The notes beneath the pieces were generated by a model. That model did no database searches. It saw only the letters and a program-made list of their open reading frames with translations, and had not been told where the DNA came from. DNA of 23,996 nt. Source: Candidatus Jordarchaeia archaeon (GTDB taxonomy: Archaea; Asgardarchaeota; Jordiarchaeia; Jordiarchaeales; Freyrarchaeaceae). A program made the position numbers and the translations under genes. Positions 1-7,074 of this stretch are shown here, one piece after another; within the stretch, counting starts at the first letter, position 1; each line of letters opens with the position of its first letter. Location of the stretch: positions 1 to 23,996 of the forward strand of contig JAHAWR010000011.1 in the NCBI GenBank assembly GCA_018383835.1. The letters run 5' to 3'.

Positions 1-2
1 AG

Positions 3-188
3 CGCTATTTTGCTTCTCACGGCGTCAGAATTGAGGTCGTTAATGGTGAAGAGCCTAAAGATGCTTATCGGGAGCTTGTAGAAGACTTAATCGCCTTGGT
101 TTCGAGTTTCGCCGGAAGGCTCTATGGGTTGAGAAGCCATAAGTATAAAGAGGTGGTGGAGGGTGTCAGGCAGCTTATTACTAACTGA
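3..188 (+). CDS. tnpA: IS607-family serine recombinase (TnpA), C-terminal fragment cut by the window edge
   Basis: Reading in frame from base 3 gives 61 residues before TGA, beginning RYFASHGVRIEVVNGEEPKD and continuing through ELVEDLIALVSSFAGRLYGLR. This is the typical C-terminal part of the catalytic domain and following helix of IS607-type resolvases, where the segment around VNG and the SSFAGRLYG helix are well conserved. These small serine recombinases carry out excision and insertion of the element. The catalytic serine and DNA-binding region would be upstream, outside the window. The last 26 bases overlap the GTG start of tnpB, as is usual for translationally coupled tnpA-tnpB pairs. 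This fragment is intact as far as it can be seen, unlike the tnpB behind it. Confidence 0.8.
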   Translation, partial: RYFASHGVRIEVVNGEEPKDAYRELVEDLIALVSSFAGRLYGLRSHKYKEVVEGVRQLITN

Positions 189-1354
189 GGCCTGTAGGTT
201 CAGGCTTGAACCTAATGAGGAGCAGAGAATAATATTGGAGGAACTTTTCTCGGCTTACGAAGATATGGTTAGGGGATGTTTAAGCAGAGCGCTCAGCATG
301 AATATAACCTCTAGGAAGAGGCTCCATGAAGCAGTCTACCACGGGCTGAGGGCGAAATACCCAATTATCCTTCACATTATATCTATACGGCTATAACTCA
401 GGCATTAGGAATATTCAAATCAAGAAGGTTATCGAGGAAAAAGGAACACGTTAAAGCTCCAATAGAAAATCTTACTATTCTCTTAGACGATACTCACCTC
501 TTCTGGTTCAGCTGGGGGAGCTTAAAACTGGCCACGCATAAAGGGCATACCGTAATAAATTTCGGTGTTCACGAACACTCGGAGAAATTCTACGACTGGA
601 AAGTTAAAGGCTCAAGGCTTATTAGAAGAGGCTGCGAATATTACCTTCACGTTACGTTCAGGAAGGTTGTTGAGGAAGAGAGGGCCGAAGGCCTTCTCGG
701 GATAGATATTAACGAGAAGAGCATAGACCTAGCTGTAGTTAAGCCTGATGGGGTTAAATTCATCAAGATAGACATAGGCGAGGCAAAGCACATAAGGGAT
801 AGATACTTCAGGAAGAGAAGAAGTATTCAGAGTAAGACTCGTGGGAAGGCTAAGGATAGTACTGGCGAAGTACTCTGGGAGAGAGGGGAGGCGGGTAGAA
901 GCCATACTCCATAAGGCATCTAGGATAATAGCTGATTTTGCGGCTAAAGAGAAAGTTAAACCGGTAATGGAGGAACTGAAGAACATAAGGGAAAAGGATA
1001 AAGCGTGGCAGGAGAATGAATAGAAGAATTCATGCCATGCCATTCAGAAAAATCCAATCCTACGTATCCTACAAATCAATGGAATGTGGCTTTAAACCCG
1101 AGTTTGTAAAAGCTAAAAGCACTTCAAAGAGATGCCCGATATGTGGCGGGATAAGTAAGCCGAATGGGCACGCCTTCAAATGCAAAAGATGCGGCTTCCA
1201 AGCAGATAGGCATTTAGTAGCCGCTTGGAATATAGCCGAAAAAGCAGAACATATAATGTGCCGTCCTTTACCGTTGGCGGCGAAAGCCACCCGTGAAGCC
1301 CTAAAGGCCGAGGTGGAACGGATAGTAATAAAAAAATTAACTATCCGACAACGG
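163..1354 (+). pseudogene. tnpB: TnpB (OrfB, RuvC-like RNA-guided nuclease family), broken by three frameshifts
   Basis: Homology to TnpB continues through three reading frames. Frame 1 runs from the GTG at 163 to about 360. Frame 3 runs to about 856, frame 1 again to about 996, then frame 2 onward. The shifts look like one lost base near 360 (a CCC run) and one extra base in each of two AAGGATA contexts near 856 and 996. All hallmark parts are still readable: the first RuvC aspartate in GIDINEKSIDLAVV, the glutamate in VMEELKNI, a CPICG...CKRCG zinc ribbon, and the final aspartate in ADRHLVAAWNIA. No stop follows in frame 2 until 1474, so the native C-terminus is lost or merged with cofE antisense. 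TnpB proteins are RNA-guided DNA nucleases that help maintain such elements; this copy should be inactive unless the shifts are sequencing errors. Confidence 0.85.
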
Positions 1355-2128
1355 TTAATGACCTGCACTATGCCTCATAAGAACACCCATATACATGCAC
1401 TTCTCAGCAGAAATGATCATCTCCGCCGCGTCCACGCTCCTATCAGTAAATACTACTGGTGCATCCCTAACTAACACGATGGGCACTCTTTCATCTCTCT
1501 CTCCCATTATAACTTCTGCCGCAGCGGCTATGCAGTCTGCAACAGCTCTCCTCGTAAACTTCAATTTCCGGCCGTAGATATCCTTCTTACCTCGTTCATC
1601 AATTACTGGTTCAAGGCCAGCGACACCTAAAGCCACACCAGTGTTGCCAAGCCTAAGAGGCTGTACCCTGCTGTCCACAATAAGTACAGCAACCATTTTA
1701 CCTGTTTTTTCGAATATTCTTTTCCTAATCATCCTCGCGCTCTCAGACGGGTTTTCGGGTAGAAGTATAGCGTATCCTGGAGGAGCGTTAGACCTGTCAA
1801 CACCAGCGTTAGCTTGCAGAATACCACTTTTGAGAGTCAATACTGCTCCATCAACTCCTCCATAGACCTCGTCGGCCTCCTTGAGGACAATCTCCACAAA
1901 CTCGGGAGGAAGATCACATTGCTCAGCTAGTTTTAAAGCTTCTTCAGACGGCCTCACTTTTTCTAGGGAGACGATGCGCCCCTCGCTCAAAGCGACAACT
2001 TTCGATGAGATAACCAGTATGTCGTAATCCTTAAGCTCGACATCCGCGTGCTTGACCCCCTCCAAAATAATTTCAACTAGGTCGTCCCCTGCTTTTATTA
2101 TCCTCGTTTTAATTCCTTTCAAAATCAT
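1355..2128 (-). CDS. cofE: Coenzyme F420-0:L-glutamate ligase (CofE)
   Basis: This 257-residue protein adds glutamates to F420-0 in a GTP-dependent reaction in the last stage of coenzyme F420 synthesis. The family signatures are clear: GVDRSNAPPGYAILLP near residues 109-124, the DSRVQPLRLGNTGVALG stretch and LEPVIDERGKKDIYGRKL in the middle, and RRAVADCIAAAAEVIMGE toward the C-terminus. Length matches the family (about 250). Its ATG directly follows the TGA of the upstream PIN gene, so it is the last gene of the eL33-GTPase-PIN-cofE unit. The final residues after MYMGVL look less conserved and lie where the IS607 remnant abuts, so the C-terminus may have been altered by that insertion. Presence of cofE implies an F420-using metabolism, but no other cof gene is in the window. 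Confidence 0.93.
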   Translation of the reverse strand: MILKGIKTRIIKAGDDLVEIILEGVKHADVELKDYDILVISSKVVALSEGRIVSLEKVRPSEEALKLAEQCDLPPEFVEIVLKEADEVYGGVDGAVLTLKSGILQANAGVDRSNAPPGYAILLPENPSESARMIRKRIFEKTGKMVAVLIVDSRVQPLRLGNTGVALGVAGLEPVIDERGKKDIYGRKLKFTRRAVADCIAAAAEVIMGERDERVPIVLVRDAPVVFTDRSVDAAEMIISAEKCMYMGVLMRHSAGH

Positions 2129-2533
2129 TCAGCACCCTCTCGGCGTTAAAGTTTTTAATCCATATTTTTTAGCAGCTTCGGCTAATTTGCTGCTCTTGGT
2201 AACGATGGTGTCGCAATCCTTCAAAAGAGCGGTAGCTATAACTGCTCCTCCCTCTAAGTCGCCTCCCATAGAATGCATGAACCGCCCTGCCTCTAAAGCT
2301 ATCTTGACGTCAAAAAGCACTAAACTCACGTTTAATGCCTGTCTCAATGCGGCAACTAGGATATCCACTTGCACCTCTCCCCCCTCCTTCCACAGACTCA
2401 TCGAAGCCACAGCTAATGATGCGGTTGAAATGTAAATTCTTCTCCCCCTTTTCACTTCATCCCAAATACTCTCCGCCCACTTTTCCCCCTTCAAGAGAGC
2501 TATAAGAAATGAAGAGTCAGCAACTAAAGTCAC
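2129..2533 (-). CDS. PIN-domain-like protein, probably catalytically degenerate
   Basis: This 134-residue protein begins VADSSFLIALLKG, the typical first strand of a VapC-like PIN domain with Asp6, and ends with a PIN-like pattern, VIATALLKDCDTIVTKSSKL. By eye the other conserved acidic positions appear replaced: no glutamate in the ISTASLAVASMSLW helix, Gly in place of Asp before AVIATAL, and Ser in place of the last Asp (TKSSKL against the usual T.D..F). That suggests an RNA-binding or structural role rather than RNase activity. The start is GTG with a strong GGGAGGGAGG upstream. No antitoxin-like small gene adjoins it; it sits between a GPN-loop GTPase and cofE and its stop touches the cofE start. 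It could also be a divergent active PIN protein that I have misaligned. Confidence 0.7.
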   Translation of the reverse strand: MTLVADSSFLIALLKGEKWAESIWDEVKRGRRIYISTASLAVASMSLWKEGGEVQVDILVAALRQALNVSLVLFDVKIALEAGRFMHSMGGDLEGGAVIATALLKDCDTIVTKSSKLAEAAKKYGLKTLTPRGC

Positions 2534-2546
2534 CCTCCCTCCCCCC

Positions 2547-2721
2547 TAAATATTGTCTCCACAAGCGCAGAAAACCTCATGCAGTATTTCAAACAAATCC
2601 TCATGTCCCTCTAAAGTCACGGATGAAGTGAAAAGGGTAAATATTGTCTCCACAAGCGCAGAAAACCTCATGCAGTATTTCAAACAAATCCTCATGTCCC
2701 TCTAAAGTCACGGATGAAGTG
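2547..2721. repeat. Perfect 84-bp direct duplication (2547-2630 and 2638-2721, 7-bp spacer)
   Basis: Bases 2547-2630 and 2638-2721 are identical, offset by 91 bases and separated by AAAAGGG. The second unit is the 3' coding end of the GPN-loop GTPase gene (minus strand); the first is an extra copy lying between that gene and the PIN gene. In the outer copy the reading frame would end GDNI then TAG, directly before the PIN gene's ribosome binding site. In the inner copy it reads through the junction into the next unit. Confidence 0.97.
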
Positions 2722-3386
2722 GGTATAATCCGCGTTGCAGGCTTAATCCTACTTAAAACTTCTAACGCGGCTAAAGCAACATCCACCATAACCCCCGTCT
2801 CCTTTATAAGCTCACGCTTTAAGAGCTCTTCATCACCAATAATTCTCCTAATTCGACCACCGATATCTATATCAGACTTATGCAGAACTATAATGGCCTC
2901 CACACCTAAGCTTAACTGAACAGCTATCCCCACAAATAATGCAACAACTAACCGGCTCACTGTTGAAGCCACATCGCAACCAATAAGGAAAACCCCACAA
3001 ACACGTGTTAGCTCTCGCAAACGGCGCATGAACTCGCTACCCGCATCCCTAAAAGCAAATATCTCAAGTTGCCCCGGTGTATCTATGAGTGCAAAATCGC
3101 ATCTTCCCTCCCTCATCTTAGACGCAACTTTATCAAAGGCATCAAGAATCATTTCGCTAGCCTTAAGCATAGCTAGGTTTGGCCCAATACCCTCCTCACG
3201 CATTATCTTAGAAATTGTAAAAAGGTCGCGTATATCAAAGTCCGGCTTGTAAGGTATCTCTTCAACTCCGGGGTCTAGGTTAATGAGCTTAACCCTGTAT
3301 CCCTCATCCTCCAAGAAGCGCCCGAACGTCTTCGTTAAGCTTGTTTTGCCAGAACCAGCAAACCCCAAAAAAGGAACAATAAGCAA
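2601..3386 (-). CDS. GPN-loop GTPase, with a C-terminus altered by tandem duplication
   Basis: This is a 261-residue P-loop GTPase of the GPN family, whose eukaryotic members act in RNA polymerase assembly and import; the archaeal role is not settled. Visible motifs are the P-loop GFAGSGKT (8-15), the family-defining GPN (68-70), DTPGQ (102-106), HKSD as the guanine-specificity motif (169-172) and TSS (223-225). The start is a TTG just after AGGT. It follows eL33 by 25 bases and precedes a PIN gene. The last 12 residues (250-261, YPFHFIRDFRGT) are translated from the junction and the second copy of an 84-bp duplication; the ancestral protein would have stopped after GDNI at residue 249. The GTPase core is untouched, so the enzyme is probably functional. 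Confidence 0.92.
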   Translation of the reverse strand: MLIVPFLGFAGSGKTSLTKTFGRFLEDEGYRVKLINLDPGVEEIPYKPDFDIRDLFTISKIMREEGIGPNLAMLKASEMILDAFDKVASKMREGRCDFALIDTPGQLEIFAFRDAGSEFMRRLRELTRVCGVFLIGCDVASTVSRLVVALFVGIAVQLSLGVEAIIVLHKSDIDIGGRIRRIIGDEELLKRELIKETGVMVDVALAALEVLSRIKPATRIIPTSSVTLEGHEDLFEILHEVFCACGDNIYPFHFIRDFRGT

Positions 3387-3411
3387 ACCTAGCAGCCTTC
3401 CCTTTTTCCCT

Positions 3412-3702
3412 TTAAGGAACTATGAGCGGCTCAGCAAGCTTTACAGGAGTTCCCAGCGCCTCTCCTGGAAGCCCCCTCCTAAACCTCGCTCTAACCGCTC
3501 CATTCTTTCCGTGGCACGAAACTATTTTCCCCCTTAACTCCTTCCCTCCACGGCTAACCCAAATAACCGTCCGCCCAATGAGCTTCGCCGCCTCTCTCTC
3601 AGAATTAACCCCGCTAAAATGTAGCACTACGTTCTTGGAGTGCTGTAAATGCTTGCTTAACACATAGTTGATAATCTTACCCTCCGAAATAGCTTTCACC
3701 AC
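3412..3702 (-). CDS. rpl35ae: Large ribosomal subunit protein eL33 (L35Ae)
   Basis: This 96-residue basic protein carries the family signature around residues 56-88: LRGKIVSCHGKNGAVRARF, then RRGLPGEALGTPVKL. eL33 is a small beta-barrel protein of the archaeal/eukaryotic large ribosomal subunit. The start is one of two consecutive GTG codons (3700-3702 or 3697-3699), downstream of a GGGGG stretch. A TATA-like element lies about 70 bases upstream on the minus strand, so this is probably the first gene of a unit continuing into the GPN-loop GTPase, the PIN-domain protein and cofE. eL33 is patchily distributed in archaea, being common in Thermoproteota and some others. Confidence 0.93.
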   Translation of the reverse strand: MVKAISEGKIINYVLSKHLQHSKNVVLHFSGVNSEREAAKLIGRTVIWVSRGGKELRGKIVSCHGKNGAVRARFRRGLPGEALGTPVKLAEPLIVP

Positions 3703-3769
3703 AAAACCCCCAGTTTCATCGGTTCTCTAGGCTCAGTTTGATGCAGCAACAAGATAAAAATTGCGCGCG

Positions 3770-3783
3770 CCATAAATCTTTCG
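3770..3783 (-). promoter_or_regulatory. Probable BRE/TATA promoter of the eL33-GTPase-PIN-cofE unit
   Basis: On the minus strand this reads CGAAAGATTTATGG, a good BRE-like purine run followed by a TATA-like TTTATG, about 70 bases before the eL33 start. A transcript beginning some 25 bases downstream would have a leader of about 40 bases. The 287-base gap between eL33 and the DUF47 start holds this promoter and the opposing one at 3863-3874; nothing else is recognisable. Confidence 0.5.
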
Positions 3784-3862
3784 CACATCTAAGGCATTAA
3801 TATTACCGATTAATTAATTTAATTCTCAATTGGAAAAGGGCAAGTATTGACCAATGATCAGT

Positions 3863-3874
3863 GCTTATATAAGC
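3863..3874 (+). promoter_or_regulatory. Palindromic TATA box upstream of the DUF47-endA unit
   Basis: GCTTATATAAGC is a perfect 12-bp palindrome built around a strong TATA box. Transcription toward the plus strand would start near 3895-3900, ahead of the PhoU-like gene. Its symmetry could allow transcription in both directions. Confidence 0.6.
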
Positions 3875-3989
3875 CACTCTATTTTTTTTCTTTCTGAGGC
3901 GTCTGAGAAAATTTATTAGCAATTTGAAAGTAAAAGAGCATGAAGCTGGCTGTTTATGGTATTTAAAGACACAGTGTGGCGGGAGAAAA

Positions 3990-4637
3990 ATGTTCAACAT
4001 CGACGGAAATCGGGAAAGAGCAATCTTCGACATCATGCAGGAGCACATTCGCGTCATCACATCCGCCGTTAGAGAGTTCGAACTTTCCTTAGATGACTGG
4101 ATGCAGGGCAACGTGAAGCTAGTCGAAGAAAGGTTGGAGAAAATTTCTAACTACGCTAAGGAAGCAGACAAGATTAAGCGTAGCATAATAGACGAGCTCT
4201 CTCTGGCGGCTTCTCTCCTTCAAAGAGAAGACTTCATGCGTTTTGCACTAATCGTTGACAAAATAGCAGACTACACGGAGGGAATGTGTTTCCGTCTTTC
4301 AGGAATACGCAACTGGAAGCCAAGAGGAGTTGTAGCCGAAGATATACGCAACATGGTATCCACATTCACACATGCCGTTGAGAAACTAAGAGAGGCCGTT
4401 AACATATTGTCTGAAGACGCTGAACGGGCGTTGAGCGCGATACTAGAAGTAGATTCGGCAGAAAGGTTCGCCGACCAAATACATAGAACCATAGAGCAAT
4501 CCCTATTCGAACTAAACGTAGACCATAGAACGCTGATACGCCTTCTAAATCTGATCTCCCACATTGAGGACGCTGTGGACGTTACTCAAGAAGCGGCTGA
4601 GGCATTAAGAATCATCGCCATAATCAGGATAGGATAA
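3990..4637 (+). CDS. PhoU-like/DUF47 family protein
   Basis: This protein of about 215 residues is almost entirely helical, beginning MFNIDGNRERAIFDIMQEHI, and matches the archaeal DUF47/PhoU-like family, whose members form four-helix bundles and are often linked to inorganic phosphate (Pit-type) transport. Features include the SNYAKEADKIKRSIIDEL helix with the E..AD..K pattern typical of the family, and a later LISHIEDAVDVTQEAAEAL helix of the same type. The frame is open from a TTG at 3924, but the ATG at 3990 is preferred: it follows GGGAG with a short spacer and gives the usual N-terminus MF. No phosphate transporter gene is adjacent; endA follows after 13 bases with its own GAGGAGG site, so the two are probably cotranscribed. 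The precise role is not known. Confidence 0.85.
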   Translation: MFNIDGNRERAIFDIMQEHIRVITSAVREFELSLDDWMQGNVKLVEERLEKISNYAKEADKIKRSIIDELSLAASLLQREDFMRFALIVDKIADYTEGMCFRLSGIRNWKPRGVVAEDIRNMVSTFTHAVEKLREAVNILSEDAERALSAILEVDSAERFADQIHRTIEQSLFELNVDHRTLIRLLNLISHIEDAVDVTQEAAEALRIIAIIRIG

Positions 4638-4650
4638 GAGGAGGATATAA

Positions 4651-5226
4651 ATGATAGACGAAACTAAACTTCCGTCAAAAAGGGTAGCGGAGCTCGTAGA
4701 AGGGAACAGGGTAATAGTGTGGGATCCTGAAGAGGGCTCCAAGCTGTATGGTGAGGGTTTTTACGGGCAACCATTGGGAATACGGAAGCCGAAAACCCCA
4801 CAGTTTAACAAGCCACTGGAGCTCTCACTTCTCGAAGCACTGTACCTACTCGAGAAAGGACGCATTGAAATATATGACATGAACGACAGCCATCTTGTTA
4901 CAAAAAAGGAGTTAGAAGAAAAAGCGGAGAAAACATACTTGGATTTCAAAACAAAATATGTCGTCTACAAAGATTTAAGGGAGAAAGGTTACGTGGTTAG
5001 GCCGGGGTTAAAGTTTGGCGCAGACTTCTCAGTTTACGAGCATGGCCCTGGAATAGATCATGCCCCTCTAATAGTTAGTGTCGTTCCACTAGGCACTCAG
5101 CTAAGCTCCATAGACATAGTCAGAGCTGGCCGCCTCGCAACCTCGGTAAGAAAAAAATTCGTAATAGCTACTGTTGAACACACAGGAGAACCAAAATACT
5201 ACATTTTCTCATGGTTTAAACCATAG
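4651..5226 (+). CDS. endA: tRNA-splicing endonuclease, catalytic subunit (EndA)
   Basis: This 191-residue enzyme cuts introns from precursor tRNAs at bulge-helix-bulge structures. The C-terminal catalytic domain is complete: RPGLKFGADFSVYEHGPGID carries the catalytic Tyr129, His137 follows in DHAP, and the catalytic lysine is in SVRKKFVIA (168 or 169). The N-terminal part (residues 1-95) is the usual non-catalytic domain. Length fits either the homotetrameric alpha4 form or the catalytic alpha subunit of the crenarchaeal alpha2-beta2 enzyme. Because the two tRNA genes in this window have introns outside the anticodon loop, the broad-specificity heterotetramer is more likely, with a beta subunit encoded elsewhere. 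It follows the DUF47 gene by 13 bases and has a GAGGAGG site ahead of its ATG. Confidence 0.96.
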   Translation: MIDETKLPSKRVAELVEGNRVIVWDPEEGSKLYGEGFYGQPLGIRKPKTPQFNKPLELSLLEALYLLEKGRIEIYDMNDSHLVTKKELEEKAEKTYLDFKTKYVVYKDLREKGYVVRPGLKFGADFSVYEHGPGIDHAPLIVSVVPLGTQLSSIDIVRAGRLATSVRKKFVIATVEHTGEPKYYIFSWFKP

Positions 5227-5321
5227 TTTATTTTGTCATAATGCATCACAGAGGCGTCCTTCACGTAACCATTTTTCACGTAATCATCGCTCGTCTAGCC
5301 TTAGTCTCTTTCTTTTGCCAT

Positions 5322-5639
5322 TTATGTTGGCACGAATAGTATGGCTAAGACTAGTAAAACGGTCCCTAGAGAAACTATTGCGATCCATATGCCAAAGTAC
5401 CTTTTCCAATCCTCTCCTTCTCCCTCTCTAATCAGCTTGCTCGTACCCCATGCAGTTACGCCGAAGAGGAGAGACATAAGAATGATTGCTGCAGCTTCAC
5501 TATCCAGACTTACTGATCCAAGTGTGGCAACAAGCAAAAATGTAATAACTGCAGCTACTATCCCGCCCCACCCGGCCCACTCAAGTAGAACCTCGACAAC
5601 CTCTCTGAATCCTATTTCTTCACCTTCCATAATCTTCAC
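5322..5639 (-). CDS. Small membrane protein of unknown function, three predicted helices
   Basis: This 105-residue protein has hydrophobic segments at about 23-41, 47-63 and 82-103, with an acidic N-terminus (MEGEEIGF) and a charged loop REGEGEDWKR between helices 2 and 3. I do not recognise the family. It is convergent with endA and divergent from map, so it is probably a single-gene unit. A TATA-like GATTTATTTG on the minus strand lies about 50 bases upstream. The start may be the ATG at 5639 or the one three codons later. The 95 bases between it and endA are non-coding. Confidence 0.6.
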   Translation of the reverse strand: MKIMEGEEIGFREVVEVLLEWAGWGGIVAAVITFLLVATLGSVSLDSEAAAIILMSLLFGVTAWGTSKLIREGEGEDWKRYFGIWIAIVSLGTVLLVLAILFVPT

Positions 5640-5758
5640 TTTCCATAACGTTTCCTCTCACTAAACCTCCTCCAAACTTATCCTTCAAATAAATCTTTTT
5701 CCAAAATATTCATCTTTCCCACCTAATCCAAAAGCTATAGATAAGGAAGGTTCTTCAG

Positions 5759-6679
5759 TTGTCTTTGACAACATATTTGAGGGGGGTGTGCTTCTTAGCC
5801 AGGTTTAAAGAAGAAATAATAGTGGACGCTTATAAGAACGCCGGCGCCATTCTAGAACGAGCTATCCGTGAAGGTGAGAAACTAGTTAAGCCTGGCCTAC
5901 CGGTATTAGATCTCTGCGAAGCCGTAGAATCACGCATACTTGAAGAAGGCGCTCAATTGGCGTTCCCATGCAATGTCTCCATTAATGAGGTCGCTGCCCA
6001 TTATACGTCTCCGCCCGAAGACGCCACACTTATCCCTCAACATGCTATAGTTAAAATAGATGCGGGAGCTCACATAAAAGGTTACATAGTCGATAAAGCT
6101 GTTTCAGTTGCAACAACACAAGAGCTGAAGGGACTGGTTCATGCAGCTGAAAGAGCCCTTGAAAGAGCTCTAGAGGTAGTCAAGCCGGGGGTGTGTGTCT
6201 CCCTTATAGGGGAGGTCATAGAGTCAACCATAAGATCTAGTGGTTTTAGACCTATAATTAATCTCTCAGGTCATCAGATTAAAAGATACCAGCTTCACGT
6301 GGGGAAAACTATACCGAACTTTAACACGAAAAATCTCCTAGACCGTGTCAAGCCTGGAGAAGTATACGCGATAGAGCCGTTCGCCACAGACGGGGTCGGA
6401 GTAGTGGTGGCCACTAGAGACGCATATATCTATAGAGTTCTAAAACCAGCCCTCCTCCCTAAACAGCTCGCTGAGCAACTGAAGAAGCACAGCTCATTAC
6501 CCTTTGCCGCTAGATGGATAAAAGGCATCGATAGAACTCGTCTCGAAAAACTTCTAAACCACTTATCGAAAAGAGGAGTTCTGGCATCTTACCCTGTCCT
6601 CACGGAAAAGTCTGGTGGAATTGTAGCTCAGTTTGAGACAACCATCCTCGTCACCGAAAAATCTTATATCGCCTTTTAG
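5759..6679 (+). CDS. map: Methionine aminopeptidase, type II
   Basis: The product removes the initiator methionine from new proteins. Counting from the TTG at 5759 (306 residues), all five metal ligands of the pita-bread fold are present: Asp101 and Asp112 in DAGAHIKGYIVD, His172 in SGHQIKRYQLH, Glu206 in YAIEPFATDG, and Glu293 in FETTILV. The catalytic His81 is in AAHYTSPPEDAT. The insert between the His and the Glu, and the overall size, mark the type II archaeal/eukaryotic form. The true start is uncertain. TTG 5759 fits a leaderless message about 25 bases after the TATA-like CTATAGATAAGG; a GTG at 5786 inside a G-rich stretch is the alternative. The last 29 bases overlap the convergent gene on the other strand. 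Confidence 0.96.
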   Translation: MSLTTYLRGVCFLARFKEEIIVDAYKNAGAILERAIREGEKLVKPGLPVLDLCEAVESRILEEGAQLAFPCNVSINEVAAHYTSPPEDATLIPQHAIVKIDAGAHIKGYIVDKAVSVATTQELKGLVHAAERALERALEVVKPGVCVSLIGEVIESTIRSSGFRPIINLSGHQIKRYQLHVGKTIPNFNTKNLLDRVKPGEVYAIEPFATDGVGVVVATRDAYIYRVLKPALLPKQLAEQLKKHSSLPFAARWIKGIDRTRLEKLLNHLSKRGVLASYPVLTEKSGGIVAQFETTILVTEKSYIAF

Positions 6680-7061
6680 GCGTCCTCTTTCTAAGGGACG
6701 TCTCAAAAATTTCCTCTATAAAACATGTTCCTGAACCGCATTTTCTGCACCCCCCCTCCTCCTTGAAAACATAATCTCCCCTTTCAAACTCCCTAACTAC
6801 AAACGCTCCGCACTGGTTGCAGCGTAACACACTAACCGTTTTAGCTGTAAGCTGTATCCTCTTCTCCCTTGGCAACGCCAAAAACACATAAACAAGCAGG
6901 ACTAAGACCAAAAAGCTATACATTAGATAAGTTCCCCTCTGAAAGTCAAGCCACTGGGTCAAGCCATAATAAAACAAGTAACCCCCAATCAAAGCGGCAA
7001 CAACGCCAACCAGCACCAACACTAGTCGGGTAATCCTCTCTCTTCTAGCCCCTCTCTCCAA
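6651..7061 (-). CDS. Two-helix membrane protein with a C-terminal zinc ribbon
   Basis: This 136-residue protein has a basic N-terminus (MERGARRERITR), two transmembrane helices at about 11-33 and 44-63, and then a cytoplasmic-type domain with two CxxC knuckles, CNQC (81-84) and CRKC (105-108), spaced by 20 residues, followed by a strongly basic tail (RKRTPKRRYK). The cysteine pairs would bind one zinc ion. I do not recognise a named family. It starts 13 bases after the end of the DUF1512 gene and is likely cotranscribed with it, so the two may work together at the membrane. Its 3' end overlaps map by 29 bases. Confidence 0.75.
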   Translation of the reverse strand: MERGARRERITRLVLVLVGVVAALIGGYLFYYGLTQWLDFQRGTYLMYSFLVLVLLVYVFLALPREKRIQLTAKTVSVLRCNQCGAFVVREFERGDYVFKEEGGCRKCGSGTCFIEEIFETSLRKRTPKRRYKIFR

Positions 7062-7074
7062 GCTTTACTGCCTC

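Larger units (their letters stand above)
1..1354 (+). mobile_element. IS607-type insertion element, right part, decaying
   Basis: The order serine-recombinase tail then TnpB, with the second frame starting inside the end of the first, is the usual IS607 arrangement. The left end lies outside the window. The right end is not resolved by eye: the TnpB reading frame runs on without a stop into the antisense of cofE, so the element either ends near the cofE stop codon (about 1355) or has lost its terminus. I saw no clear terminal repeat, which fits IS607 elements, as they lack inverted repeats. Confidence 0.75.

Noticed and set aside
163..1474. Programmed frameshifting in tnpB
   Set aside because: Three separate shifts in mixed directions, without slippery sites or a following structure, fit decay or sequence error, not recoding.
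1395..2435. Plus-strand frames opposite cofE and the PIN gene
   Set aside because: Low-complexity Ser/Thr/Pro translations, no ribosome binding site, and full overlap with clear minus-strand genes.
2547..2721. Two-unit CRISPR-like repeat
   Set aside because: The 84-bp units are too long, the 7-bp spacer too short, and the units are coding sequence of the GTPase gene.
5260..5283. Direct repeat TTCACGTAA at 5260-5268 and 5275-5283
   Set aside because: Only two 9-base copies in an A/T-rich gap between convergent genes; too little to support a regulatory site.
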